Positions 1-9,780 of a stretch of 19,256 bases of DNA are shown here, piece by piece. The first letter of the stretch is position 1. The number at the start of each line of letters is the position of its first letter. The notes beneath the pieces are model-generated. The model searched no databases. It was given only the letters and a program-made list of their open reading frames with translations, and was not told the DNA's origin. Both the position numbers and the translations under genes were made by a program. The stretch is from Anaerolineae bacterium (lineage in GTDB: Bacteria > Chloroflexota > Anaerolineae > JAAYZQ01), in NCBI GenBank assembly GCA_016926595.1, contig JAFGOG010000357.1:1-19256 (forward strand), written 5' to 3'.

Positions 1-123
1 CTTGATCGGGTCTGGCTCTCAGCAGGTTTCGGATCCCCGAACTTGATCGGGTCTGGCTCTCAGCAGGTTTCGGATCCCCGAACTTGTTCGGGTCTGGCCT
101 CCAACAAGTTGAGGATCCGCGCT
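1..123. repeat. 41-bp tandem repeat, three copies
   Basis: Copies begin at 1, 42 and 83. The first two are identical and the third is degenerate in its second half. Each junction forms a small hairpin: CCCGA/TCGGG at 36-51 and CCCGAA/TTCGGG with a CTTG loop at 77-92. There are no spacers, so this is not a CRISPR. It runs off the left edge, so the true copy number is unknown. Bases 124-174 hold only the leader of the next gene. Confidence 0.85.
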
Positions 124-174
124 GGTTGATGTTGCGTATCAGGAAGCAGTCTATATGATCAAAGGAGACGTATC

Positions 175-1380
<1,206 letters not shown>

Positions 1381-1408
1381 TCCAGCCCGTTTGGGATTGG
1401 GAGAGACG

Positions 1409-3658
1409 ATGCGGACCTACCAACAACGGCTCGACGGCCTGCGCGCGACCAAGCTGGCGCAAACGTTAGAAAAGCAAGAGCTGATCGGTTCGATGGACCA
1501 CGACGACTGGGCCCTGATCCTGCCGCCGCCCGAACGGCGCCAGATCGTGCGCACGATCAGCTCGTCGGGGATGCCCATTGTCGACTGCCTGCTGGACGGG
1601 GTCGACATCGAGAGCAACCACCCCAGCGGCGGTTTCTTTGGCCCCCAGGCGTGCGGGCGCAATTTCCGGCGGCTGCTGGAGGCCCAGCCGGTCTACATCG
1701 ACCCGCTGAGTTCGCTGGCCGGCGGGTACTATGCCAACTTTGGCTCCTATCGCAAGCGGGGCTGGAACCCCGACCTGGACCCGGCCGTGCTGGCGCCGCA
1801 CCTGGTGGCGCTCCGCGAAAAATACAGGCTGCTGCCCGGCATCGGCGCGTCACAGCATTTCTGCCAGGACCTGGCGATCGGGCTCGAACAGGGGTGGGGG
1901 GGCATTCTCCGCCGCATCCGTCACTACCGCCAGGTGAATGCCCCTCACGGCGCTGGCTTTTACGACGGGCTGGAGGACGTGGCCCTGGGCATGCAAAACT
2001 GGATCGGCCGCCACGCCGACGCGGCACGCCAGCTGGCGCATGAGCACGAGGGACAGTTGCAGCGCAACCTGCTCGAGATGGCCGAGATCAACGCCCGGCT
2101 GGTCACCGATCCGCCGCGCACGCTGCGTGAGGCCTGCCAGTGGATCCTGTGGTTCCAGATGGCCGCGCGCATGTACAACGGCAGCGGCTCGCTGGGCCGG
2201 CTCGACCTGCTCCTGACGCCGTTTTACGATCGCGACCTCGCCGCCGGCATCCTGACCGACGAGGAGGCTGTCTTTCACATCGCCTGCCTGCTGCTGCGCG
2301 ATACGGCCTATCTGCAGCTTGGCGGGCCCGATGAAAACGGGTGCGATGTGACCAACCGCGTGTCCTACCTGGTGCTCGAAGCGGCGCACTGGCTGCGCAT
2401 CCCGGCCAACGTCGGCGTGTGCGTGGGCGAGCAGGTCGACCCCGGGCTGCTGCGCCAGGGCGTCGAGGTCCTGTTTCAGGACAAGACCGGCATCCCCAAG
2501 TTCCTGGGCATCGAGCAGACCACCGCCGGTTTTGCCCGCAACGGCTACCCGCTGGCACTGGCCCGCCAGCGCGCCTATTCGGGCTGTCACTGGTCGGCGC
2601 TGCCCGGGCGGGAATACACGGTGAACGACTGTGTCAAGATCAATTTCGCCGCTGTTTTCGAGGTTGCGCTGCGCGAGATGATGGCCAATGCCCGCGCCGC
2701 GCCGGGCGCAGTTGAGTCAACCGTGGTGGAACCGGGCGTGGCTGAGCTGTGGGATCGCTTCGTGCGCCACCTGCGCGAGGCGGTGCGCGCCACGGCCGAG
2801 AGCCTGGACTTTCACATGGAACACATGCACGAGGTGTTCCCGGAACTGGTGCTCGACCTGCTCTGCCATGGCCCCATCGAAAAGGGGCTGGATGCCTCCC
2901 ACGGCGGCGTCGAGTTTTACAACCTGTGCATCGATGGCGCGGCCCTGGCTACCGTCGCCGATTCGTTCGCCGCGCTCGAGCAGCGTATCGAGCGGGAAAA
3001 GCGGCTGGGTTGGGACGAGTTGATGGCTCACCTGGAGGCGGATTGGGCCGGCGTCGATGGCGAGCGCGCCCGGCTGATGATGCGCTCCATCCCACGTTAC
3101 GGCAGCGGCGGTTCGCCGGCCGACGACTATGCCGTGCGCATCGCCCGCGCCTTTACCGACCTGGTCAAGGAGCGCCCCACGCCCAATGGCTTTAACCTGA
3201 TCCCGGGGCTGTTCTCCTGGGCCAATACCATCCCCATGGGGCAGGAGATTGGCGCGACGCCCAACGGCCGGCACGCCGGCGACCCGATCTCGCACGGCGC
3301 CAACCCCGACCCGGGTTTTCGCAAGGACGGCGCCCCGACGGCCATGGCGGCGGCGATTGCCTTGGTGCAGCCCGGCTATGGCAACAGCGCGCCGATGCAG
3401 ATCGAGCTGGACCCGGCTATCTCCTGGAGCCAGGGCGGCGTCGATCACGTCGCTAACCTGATCAAGACCCACTTTGACCTGGGCGGCACGCAGATCAACA
3501 TGAACATCATGGACGCGGCCAAGGTGTTGGAGGCGCACCAGGACCCCAGTAAATATCCCGACCTGGTGGTGCGCGTGACCGGGTTCAGCGCCTACTTTGC
3601 CAGCCTGTCGCCCCGTTTCCGGCAGTTGGTCGTAGACCGGATCATCGCCGAAGGATAA
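1409..3658 (+). CDS. Glycyl radical enzyme, pyruvate formate-lyase-like, unknown substrate
   Basis: A 749-residue glycyl radical enzyme. The C-terminal radical motif is RVTGFSAYF with the radical Gly at residue 725, followed by 24 residues as usual for the family. The finger-loop cysteine is Cys393 in SGCHWSALPG, so it is neither the CC of pyruvate formate-lyase nor the GCVE of the dehydratase/lyase members. The core motif GSLGRLDLLLTPFYDRD is typical. I chose ATG 1409, preceded by GGGAGA, over ATG 1373, which overlaps the upstream stop and lacks a clear ribosome site. These enzymes need a radical-SAM activase and none lies in this window. Neighbours (a sugar-type dehydrogenase, a HAD phosphatase, a mannosidase) suggest a carbohydrate-derived substrate, but that is inference. 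Confidence 0.9.
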   Translation: MRTYQQRLDGLRATKLAQTLEKQELIGSMDHDDWALILPPPERRQIVRTISSSGMPIVDCLLDGVDIESNHPSGGFFGPQACGRNFRRLLEAQPVYIDPLSSLAGGYYANFGSYRKRGWNPDLDPAVLAPHLVALREKYRLLPGIGASQHFCQDLAIGLEQGWGGILRRIRHYRQVNAPHGAGFYDGLEDVALGMQNWIGRHADAARQLAHEHEGQLQRNLLEMAEINARLVTDPPRTLREACQWILWFQMAARMYNGSGSLGRLDLLLTPFYDRDLAAGILTDEEAVFHIACLLLRDTAYLQLGGPDENGCDVTNRVSYLVLEAAHWLRIPANVGVCVGEQVDPGLLRQGVEVLFQDKTGIPKFLGIEQTTAGFARNGYPLALARQRAYSGCHWSALPGREYTVNDCVKINFAAVFEVALREMMANARAAPGAVESTVVEPGVAELWDRFVRHLREAVRATAESLDFHMEHMHEVFPELVLDLLCHGPIEKGLDASHGGVEFYNLCIDGAALATVADSFAALEQRIEREKRLGWDELMAHLEADWAGVDGERARLMMRSIPRYGSGGSPADDYAVRIARAFTDLVKERPTPNGFNLIPGLFSWANTIPMGQEIGATPNGRHAGDPISHGANPDPGFRKDGAPTAMAAAIALVQPGYGNSAPMQIELDPAISWSQGGVDHVANLIKTHFDLGGTQINMNIMDAAKVLEAHQDPSKYPDLVVRVTGFSAYFASLSPRFRQLVVDRIIAEG

Positions 3659-3665
3659 CTGCCGG

Positions 3666-4316
3666 ATGAGAGGGTTCCAGGCGATCCTGTTCGACTTTGA
3701 CTATACCCTGGCCGATTCGTCCAGGGGCGTGATCGACTGTGTCGGCTCGGCGCTGCAGCAATTGGGCTTGTCGTCCGCCTCAGACGAAGCGGTGTGCCGG
3801 ACGATCGGCCTCTCGCTGGGCGACACGCTGGTGCAGCTGGCCGGGCCCGAACATGCGCATCTGCGCGACGCGTTTGTGCGCTTGTTCGTGCAACGCGCCG
3901 ACCAGGTGATGAGCGACAAAACGGTGCTGTTTGGTTCTGTGCCGGAGGCTGTTCGTTTGCTCAAGGACAAAGGCATGGCCTTGGGCATCGTGTCGACCAA
4001 GTTTCGCTACCGGATCGAGACGGTCCTCAAGCGAGAACGGGTTTTGGATCTGTTTGACGTGATCGTCGGTGGTGAGGATGTGACCCGGCACAAACCCGAC
4101 CCCGAGAGCCTGCACCTGGCTATGGAGAAGCTGAATGCGCCGGGCGACGTGCTGTACGTGGGAGACAGTCTCACCGATGCCGAAGCAGCCAGGCGCGCCT
4201 CCGTCCCCTTTGTCGCCGTGCTGTCGGGGGTCACCCCAGGCGATGCCTTTCATGGCCATGAGCCGCTGGCCATAGTGCAGGATCTGCCCGACCTCGTGGA
4301 CTGGCTGGCGGGCTGA
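3666..4316 (+). CDS. HAD-superfamily hydrolase (phosphoglycolate phosphatase-like)
   Basis: A 216-residue HAD phosphatase with all four motifs: DFDYT with Asp10 and Asp12 (nucleophile and acid/base), Ser110 in GIVST, Lys143 in KPDPE and GDSLTD at 166-171. A helical cap lies between motifs I and II, as in phosphoglycolate and beta-phosphoglucomutase-like members. It starts 7 bases after the stop of the glycyl radical enzyme gene, and its weak ribosome site (AAGGAT) overlaps that stop, so translational coupling is likely. It would dephosphorylate a small phosphorylated metabolite in the cytosol; which one is not evident. It may act in the same pathway as the two upstream genes. Confidence 0.9.
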   Translation: MRGFQAILFDFDYTLADSSRGVIDCVGSALQQLGLSSASDEAVCRTIGLSLGDTLVQLAGPEHAHLRDAFVRLFVQRADQVMSDKTVLFGSVPEAVRLLKDKGMALGIVSTKFRYRIETVLKRERVLDLFDVIVGGEDVTRHKPDPESLHLAMEKLNAPGDVLYVGDSLTDAEAARRASVPFVAVLSGVTPGDAFHGHEPLAIVQDLPDLVDWLAG

Positions 4317-4521
4317 TCGCGCCACGCCTATTGGCGGCGCATGCTTGCCGTCGCATAACGCAGCACGGCTTCACCCAGGAGACGCGCCTGCTGGAGACGC
4401 CTGGGCTGGGATAGGATGTCCCCGGCCTGATCGGCGACGGCAGAGACGCCGTTCAACATAAACCAAGTGTGTTCTTGGCATAATGGCAGCTAACCAGTTC
4501 GATCTCAAAGGAGAACATACG
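4317..4521 (+). promoter_or_regulatory. Intergenic region with candidate operator upstream of the mannosidase
   Basis: No gene seen. CCCAGG/CCTGGG (4374-4379 and 4400-4405) could form a weak stem after the HAD gene. A symmetric element, CCAAG-tgtgtt-CTTGG (4463-4478), lies directly before a CATAAT box (4479-4484). That layout suits a repressor or activator site, but no convincing -35 is visible. The AAAGGAGA ribosome site at 4507-4514 fixes the next start at 4522. Confidence 0.35.
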
Positions 4522-7434
4522 ATGACCTCTTTTCTCACCCAGTTTACAGACCTATCCCAATCGCTTGCCTACAGCGCCCAGCGCCGGGCAAACAGGCTGG
4601 AGCGGTTTACCGCCCAGCTCCATTTCGCCCAGAAACTGGCGGCCATCCACCCGGACCAGGCCCCGGCCTGGCAGGCGTTGATCCTGGAGGCCGGCCGCCT
4701 GGTGCAGGAGGGGCTGGCGGCGGCGCGCCTCGACCTCGACGACCTGGTCGCGCGCGGAGAGGCGATCCTGGCCCCCATCGGCCAGGCTGCCAAGACCTAC
4801 ACGTTGCTGTGCGTCAGCCACGCGCACATCGACATGAACTGGATGTGGTCGTGGCCCGAAACCGTCGCCGTGGCCCACGATACCTTCCAGACGATGCTGG
4901 CCCTGCTCGACGAGTTCCCCCAGTTTATCTACTCGCAGAGCCAGGCCTCGACCTATCGTCTGATCGAGCAGTACAACCCGGCCATGTTCGAGCGGATCCG
5001 CCGCCGCATCCACGAGGGCCGTTGGGAGGTGACCGCCAGCCAATGGGTGGAGGGCGACAAGAACATGGCGAGCGGCGAGAGCATCAGCCGCCACCTGCTC
5101 TACACGCGCGCGTACATGTGGGAGAAATTTGGACTTCGGCCCGAGGACATCGAGGTCGATTTTGAGCCCGATACCTTTGGCCACCCGGCCACGCTGCCCG
5201 GGATCCTGGTCCGGGGCGGGGTCAGGTACTATTACCACTGCCGGGGCAGCCATGGCCCACACCTTTATTGGTGGGTCGGGCCGGACGGTTCGCGGCTGCT
5301 CACGTTTACCGACGTCAAGTGGTATATGTGCGCCATCGGCCCCCAGATCGCCGCTGCCCTGCCAGAGTTTGTGCTGTCCACGGGGATGAACGCCATGCCC
5401 GTCCTGTACGGGGTGGGCGACCACGGCGGCGGCCCGACCCGGCGTGACCTGCGCCGCATCCAGGAGATGAACGGCTGGCCGGTGTTCCCCACACTGGCCT
5501 TTTCGACGCTGCACCATTTCTTCCGCCGCGCCGAAAAGGAAGCGACCAACGTGCCCGAGGTCGGCGGCGAGCGCAATTTTGTCTTTACGGGCTGTTATAC
5601 CTCGCAGGCGCGCCAAAAGGCGGCCAACCGCTATGGCGAAAGCCTGCTCTTTGCCGCCGAGGCCGCGGCGACGATCGGCAGCCGCCTGGCAGGCGTGCCC
5701 TATCCATCGGCCAACCTGGAGGAGGCGTGGAAGCGTCTCCTGTTTAGCCAGTTCCACGACATCCTGCCCGGCTCGGGCGTGCGCGAGACGCGGCACTATA
5801 CCCTGGGACAGGCCCAGGAGAGCCAGGCCGCGGCCGGCATGGCTCGCAGCAACGGGCTGCGCGCTCTGGGCGAGCGGATCGACACGGCCTCGCTGCGTGC
5901 GGGCTTTGCGCGGCGCGCCGAGGACGCCTACAAAGACGCCGTCGAATCCGATCTGTCGCTGGGGGCGGGCGTGGGCTATGCCGCCGGCAGCGGCGGCGAG
6001 TCGGCGGTCAGCGTGACCCGGGCCGGCGAGCGGGCCTTTCTGATCTTTAACCCGCTGCCCGTTTCGCATCGTCGGGTTGTCGAAGCCAAATTGTGGGACG
6101 TCACCCTGGACGAGCAGCAGTGGGTGGTCACGAGCGACGGCCTCGCACCCAGGCCCGTGCAGGTGTTGGACAAAGGCAAATACTGGGGGCACGAGTTTGT
6201 GACGATCGCCTTTCCGGTCGAGGCGCCGGCGCTGGGCTATCGCGTCGTTTGTATCTCGGATCGCCTGGCTGAGTTGGCGGGGTCGGTTGAGCCCGGCCTG
6301 CCCGATCCGTGGGCGGGGACGGGTGGCTCGTGGCGCCAGGTCCAGCGGCCCGATTACACGCTGGAAAACGAATTCCTCAAGGTGCGCCTCGATCCTGCTT
6401 CGGGCGGGCTGGTCAGCCTGCTTGACAAGCGCAGCGGGCGCGAGTGGGTGCCAGAGGGCGAGCTGACCGGCGTGCTGCAATATTGCGTGGAGCGGAACGA
6501 GGGCATGACTGCGTGGGTGATCGGCCAGTTCTTGACCCAGCAGGATCTGCTCGATGGCGGGGCCTTGACCAGGATGCACGACGGCTCGTACGTGCAGCGC
6601 TGGCGGTGGAGCAGGCGCTTGGGGGCCAGTAAACTGGAGCTAGAGATCTCGCTGTGCCAGGGCGCGCCGCGCCTCGATTACAAGCTGCGCGTCGATTGGC
6701 GCGAGATGGGCGACCCCGAGCGCGGCATCCCCAACCTGCGGGTGCGCTTTCCGCTGGCCGTCGCGCAGCCGCAGACACGGGCGTATCCGCACCTGCGCTG
6801 CGAGATCCCGTTTGGCTCCATCGGCCGCCAGCCAACCGATCAGGTCGTGGCCCAACGCTGGGTGGATCTGTCGGAGGAGGATGGCGCCGGCGTGACCCTG
6901 GTCAATTCGTCCCGGTACGGGTTTGGCCTGGAGGCGCAGGCCGTGAGCATGACCCTCTTGCGGGCCAGCATCGACCCCGATCCGTTGCCCGACCTGGGCG
7001 AGCACGTGATCGAGTACGCGCTGCTGCCGCACCTCGCGGGGTGGACGGAAGGGCAGGCGATGCGCGCCGGCGAAGAGATGAACATCCCGCTGGCCGTGTC
7101 GAGCTGCGGCTTTCACGATGGCGACCTGCCCGCTGTCAAGGCTTTCCTGGAACTGGGACAGGACAACGTGCGCCTGGCGGCGGTCAAAGAGAGCCAGGAG
7201 AAGGACGGTGGGCAGGGCGGAAACGCGCTCATCCTGCGCCTGGTCGAGGTCGAGGGACGCGACACCCAGGCCGGGCTGCTCATCGCTCCGGAACTGCTGC
7301 CGCCCGACGCCGAGGCGATCGAAGTCGATACGCTGGAACGGCCCATCGCCGGCAGCACTCGCGTTCGCCTGGAAGGGGATGTGCTGCGCGTCAAGATGCC
7401 CGCCTTTGGCATCGTGACGGTGCGGATCGTCTGA
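4522..7434 (+). CDS. GH38 alpha-mannosidase
   Basis: A 970-residue glycoside hydrolase family 38 enzyme that cleaves alpha-mannosides with retention. The zinc site and nucleophile are readable: His102 and Asp104 in HAHIDMNW, the nucleophile Asp217 in FEPDTFGHP, and His412 in SQFHDILPGS. The C-terminal half is the all-beta mannosidase region. There is no signal peptide, so it probably acts in the cytosol on imported oligosaccharides. An ATG at 4483 is in frame, but the AAAGGAG site points to 4522, and the same site style precedes the first oxidoreductase gene. Length fits bacterial GH38 proteins. It is separated from the HAD gene by about 200 bp and may have its own promoter. The stop is followed by a strong hairpin. 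Confidence 0.95.
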   Translation: MTSFLTQFTDLSQSLAYSAQRRANRLERFTAQLHFAQKLAAIHPDQAPAWQALILEAGRLVQEGLAAARLDLDDLVARGEAILAPIGQAAKTYTLLCVSHAHIDMNWMWSWPETVAVAHDTFQTMLALLDEFPQFIYSQSQASTYRLIEQYNPAMFERIRRRIHEGRWEVTASQWVEGDKNMASGESISRHLLYTRAYMWEKFGLRPEDIEVDFEPDTFGHPATLPGILVRGGVRYYYHCRGSHGPHLYWWVGPDGSRLLTFTDVKWYMCAIGPQIAAALPEFVLSTGMNAMPVLYGVGDHGGGPTRRDLRRIQEMNGWPVFPTLAFSTLHHFFRRAEKEATNVPEVGGERNFVFTGCYTSQARQKAANRYGESLLFAAEAAATIGSRLAGVPYPSANLEEAWKRLLFSQFHDILPGSGVRETRHYTLGQAQESQAAAGMARSNGLRALGERIDTASLRAGFARRAEDAYKDAVESDLSLGAGVGYAAGSGGESAVSVTRAGERAFLIFNPLPVSHRRVVEAKLWDVTLDEQQWVVTSDGLAPRPVQVLDKGKYWGHEFVTIAFPVEAPALGYRVVCISDRLAELAGSVEPGLPDPWAGTGGSWRQVQRPDYTLENEFLKVRLDPASGGLVSLLDKRSGREWVPEGELTGVLQYCVERNEGMTAWVIGQFLTQQDLLDGGALTRMHDGSYVQRWRWSRRLGASKLELEISLCQGAPRLDYKLRVDWREMGDPERGIPNLRVRFPLAVAQPQTRAYPHLRCEIPFGSIGRQPTDQVVAQRWVDLSEEDGAGVTLVNSSRYGFGLEAQAVSMTLLRASIDPDPLPDLGEHVIEYALLPHLAGWTEGQAMRAGEEMNIPLAVSSCGFHDGDLPAVKAFLELGQDNVRLAAVKESQEKDGGQGGNALILRLVEVEGRDTQAGLLIAPELLPPDAEAIEVDTLERPIAGSTRVRLEGDVLRVKMPAFGIVTVRIV

Positions 7435-7441
7435 AAGGATC

Positions 7442-7474
7442 AGAAACCGGGTTTTTATCAAAAACCCGGTTTCT
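7442..7474. terminator. Perfect 15-bp hairpin after the mannosidase gene
   Basis: AGAAACCGGGTTTTT (7442-7456), a 3-base loop and its exact complement (7460-7474). It starts 7 bases after the mannosidase stop and ends 12 bases before the ribosome site of the next gene. No T-tract follows, apart from T residues inside the stem. It may terminate transcription in both directions or be a dispersed palindromic repeat. Confidence 0.65.
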
Positions 7475-7497
7475 CATCTTAACGGCAGGAGGTTACT

Positions 7498-8919
7498 ATG
7501 TGCGCACAGTTCACGAACGGTTATGCGCTGCTGATCGGCGTCGCCGACAACAGCGTCGCTCGCTGGGCTTTGCCCGGCGTCGCCAAAGACATCGCCGTGC
7601 TGCAAGCGGTGCTGCTCCATCCCGGGCGCTGCGCCTATCCGACGGGCCAGGTCAAGGTGGTGGCCGGGCGGGAGGCCACGCAAACGGGCATCCTGGACGG
7701 GCTGGACTGGCTGCAGGGCCGCGTCCGCGCCGACGCCGAGGCCACCGCGGTGATCTATTACTCCGGGCATGGCTGGCGCGACAGCGCGGGGGCGTTCTAC
7801 CTGATCCCCTATGATGTGCGCGCCGACCGGGTCCCTTTCACCGCGCTGCGCGCCGTCGATTTTGCCGATCGGGTCGCCGCGCTGCAGCCGCCGCGGCTGC
7901 TGGTCGTGCTCGACTGCTGCCACGCGGCCGGCATGGGGGTCAAGGATGTCGTCGCGCCGCCAGCCGGCTATGTCGCGGCAGCGCTGCCGCCGGCAGTGCT
8001 GTTGGGCACGGGCGGCGGGGCCAAGAGCCTGGCCGCGCTGGCGCAAGGGCGCGGGCGGGCCGCGCTCAGTTCGTCCAGTGGCGAGCAGGCATCCTACATG
8101 CGCCAGGACGGCAGCATGAGCGTCTTTACCTATCATCTGATCGAGGCGCTGACCGGGCACGCCCAACCCAAAGAGGGGGCAACCACGGTGCTGGTCTCCG
8201 ACGTGATGAGCCACGTCTATCGGCGCGTCCCCGAGACGGTAGAACGCGAGCACGGGCAGCAGCAGACGCCGGATTTCCAGGTCAGCGGCAATTTCCCGGT
8301 TGCCCTGCTGCTGGGCGGCAAAGGGTTGGGCAAAGGGCTGCCGCCGCCCGATCCGCTGGCCGAGATGCCGGCCGCTGCCGCGCCGGCCGGCGGGCTGTGG
8401 GTGGGCGGTCACCTGATCAACACCGGCAACCTGGTCGCCGGCGACCAGACGATCCACGGCGATCTGGTATGGGGCGACAAAATCGCCGGTGACAAGGTGG
8501 GCGGGGACAAGATCCAGGCGCGAGACATCGCCGGCAGCAGTGGCGTGGCGCTCGGTCGCGGGGCGCGGTTGACGGCCACTCAGGGTGTGAACGCAGATGA
8601 GCTGGCGCGGCTGTTCAAGATCGTCTACGAGCGCATTGAGGCCCGCCCCGACGATCCCGACGTCGACAAAGAGGAGCTGATCGACACGGCGCGCCAGATC
8701 GAGCAGGAAGTGAACAAAGGCGAATCGGCCAACGCCAACAAGGTCGAACGCTGGCTGGGGGAGCTGCTGGGCATGGCCGATGACATTTTCGACGTGGTCG
8801 TCGCCTGCCTGAGCGGACCGGCGGCGGGCGTGGCTGCCGTGATCCGCAAGGTGGTGGCAAGGGCCAAAGCGGAGCGCGAGGCAAAGCAAAAACCACACAG
8901 CACCGGGCCTGTGGAGTAA
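7498..8919 (+). CDS. Caspase-like (peptidase C14) protein with GD-repeat module
   Basis: A 473-residue protein. Residues ~9-230 are a caspase/metacaspase-like p20 domain with the His91-Cys141 dyad in YYSGHGW and LDCCHAAGM. A Gly/Ala/Pro-rich stretch follows. Residues ~299-347 form a GD-rich repeat, including IHGDLVWGDKI, that is also found in the NACHT protein and the second FGE protein. The C-terminal ~105 residues are helical and charged. No signal peptide is present, so it is probably cytosolic. A strong AGGAGG site lies five bases before the ATG. In bacterial conflict systems such proteases are effectors switched on by STAND sensors, and the shared module supports pairing with the NACHT protein downstream. 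A REP-like repeat overlaps the stop codon. Protease activity and target are not shown by sequence alone. Confidence 0.9.
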   Translation: MCAQFTNGYALLIGVADNSVARWALPGVAKDIAVLQAVLLHPGRCAYPTGQVKVVAGREATQTGILDGLDWLQGRVRADAEATAVIYYSGHGWRDSAGAFYLIPYDVRADRVPFTALRAVDFADRVAALQPPRLLVVLDCCHAAGMGVKDVVAPPAGYVAAALPPAVLLGTGGGAKSLAALAQGRGRAALSSSSGEQASYMRQDGSMSVFTYHLIEALTGHAQPKEGATTVLVSDVMSHVYRRVPETVEREHGQQQTPDFQVSGNFPVALLLGGKGLGKGLPPPDPLAEMPAAAAPAGGLWVGGHLINTGNLVAGDQTIHGDLVWGDKIAGDKVGGDKIQARDIAGSSGVALGRGARLTATQGVNADELARLFKIVYERIEARPDDPDVDKEELIDTARQIEQEVNKGESANANKVERWLGELLGMADDIFDVVVACLSGPAAGVAAVIRKVVARAKAEREAKQKPHSTGPVE

Positions 8920-8955
8920 GATATCCTCCCGTGGAGTAAGGCATCCTCAGATGCC
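8911..8955 (+). repeat. REP-family palindrome at the caspase stop codon
   Basis: Two copies of GTGGAGTAAG (8911 and 8931) precede the core GGCATC-CTCA-GATGCC (8940-8955). The first copy contains the stop codon of the caspase gene, so the element abuts or invaded the gene end. Bases 8956-9020 show nothing further. Confidence 0.8.
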
Positions 8956-9020
8956 GGGCGGTCGGCCATGCACCTGAGATGTTCGGTGGCCGGCAGGCAG
9001 CTACAAAAGGTCGGCCTGAT

Positions 9021-9049
9021 TTGTAAAATCGTGGTACGCATGGTAAAAT
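9021..9049 (+). promoter_or_regulatory. Predicted sigma-70-type promoter for the toxin-antitoxin/NACHT operon
   Basis: TTGTAA (9021-9026), a 17-bp spacer, then TAAAAT (9044-9049) with a TG extension (9041-9042). It lies about 30 bp before the antitoxin start. It would drive the antitoxin, the toxin and, through overlapping ends, the NACHT gene. Confidence 0.6.
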
Positions 9050-9082
9050 AGGCGCTTACAAAGCAAATCTGAGGAGCGTATG

Positions 9083-9328
9083 ATGAATGTAGTATTGGTC
9101 AAACTGAGCGAGCGCAACCAGATGGTCTTGCCCAAAGCGGCCCGCGAGGCGCTGGGGATCGCGCCCGGCGGGCGGGTGGTGGTGCTGGTCGAAGGGCAGA
9201 CTGTGCGCCTGCTGCCCGAGCCGGAGAACTGGAGCGAGTATATCTACGGCCTGGGGGCCGAGGTGTGGGCCTCTCTGGGTGGCGGTGAGCAGTTTCTGAA
9301 AGAGGAACGGTCGGCATGGGAACGCTGA
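9083..9328 (+). CDS. AbrB/MazE-type antitoxin
   Basis: A small protein (81 residues from 9083; 82 if ATG 9080 is used) with a swapped-hairpin AbrB DNA-binding domain: a short lead, then LSERNQMVLPKAAREALGI and GGRVVVL. The C-terminal part should wrap the toxin. GAGGAG at 9071-9076 is better spaced for the second ATG at 9083. Its end overlaps the PIN toxin start by 13 bases, the usual coupling of such pairs. It probably represses its own promoter and neutralises the PIN nuclease. The upstream promoter would also feed the NACHT gene, so this protein may control the whole sensor operon. Confidence 0.85.
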   Translation: MNVVLVKLSERNQMVLPKAAREALGIAPGGRVVVLVEGQTVRLLPEPENWSEYIYGLGAEVWASLGGGEQFLKEERSAWER

Positions 9329-9780
9329 GCGAACTGTCGGCCCACCTGGCGCGTGCCGAACGCCTGGCCCTGGACACGGTCGCTTTTATCTATGCCTTTG
9401 AGCATCACCCCGACTATGGGCCGCCCGCGCGGGTGGTCTTCGATGCGCTGGAGGCAGGCCTATGCCGGGGCTGCGCCTCGACGTTGGCGCTGGGCGAGGT
9501 GCTGGCCGGCGTCCACAAGGCCGGCGACGCCGAGCTGGCGCTGCACTACCGCGACGTGCTGACCCGTTTTCCAGGGCTGACGCTGGTCGACGCCGGCGTC
9601 CCGGTGATGGAACGGATGGCCAACCTGCGCGCACGTTACGGCCTGCCCACGCCGGATGCCATCCACCTGGCCACAGCGCTGCACTGGGGAGCGCAGGTCT
9701 TTGTCAGCAACGACCTGCGCCTGCGGCGGGTGCAAGAGATCGAGGTTGTCCTCCTGTCCGAGTGGAGAGAGGTGCAATGA
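9316..9780 (+). CDS. PIN-domain ribonuclease toxin (VapC-like)
   Basis: A 154-residue PIN domain. The acidic metal-binding set is readable: Asp20 (LALDTVAFIYAFE), Glu61 (ALGEVLAG), Asp114 (TPDAIHLATAL) and Asp133 (SNDLRL). Relatives cut tRNA, rRNA or mRNA and are held inactive by the co-encoded antitoxin. The start overlaps the antitoxin gene. The stop codon overlaps the ATG of the NACHT gene (ATGA at 9777-9780), so toxin and sensor are translationally coupled. It may be a stabilising addiction pair or a second effector arm of the sensor system. The RNA target is unknown. Confidence 0.88.
   Translation: MGTLSELSAHLARAERLALDTVAFIYAFEHHPDYGPPARVVFDALEAGLCRGCASTLALGEVLAGVHKAGDAELALHYRDVLTRFPGLTLVDAGVPVMERMANLRARYGLPTPDAIHLATALHWGAQVFVSNDLRLRRVQEIEVVLLSEWREVQ

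Noticed and set aside
1..123. Possible CRISPR array
   Set aside because: Repeats are directly adjacent at a 41-bp period with no spacers and only three copies.
4552..6579. Long minus-strand open frame (675 codons) opposite the mannosidase
   Set aside because: Shadow of the GH38 gene in high-GC DNA; no family resemblance and no ribosome site.
9462..9776. N-terminal extension of the NACHT protein upstream of 9777
   Set aside because: Overlaps the PIN toxin gene in another frame and has low-complexity content. ATG 9777 has a ribosome site and a classic ATGA overlap.
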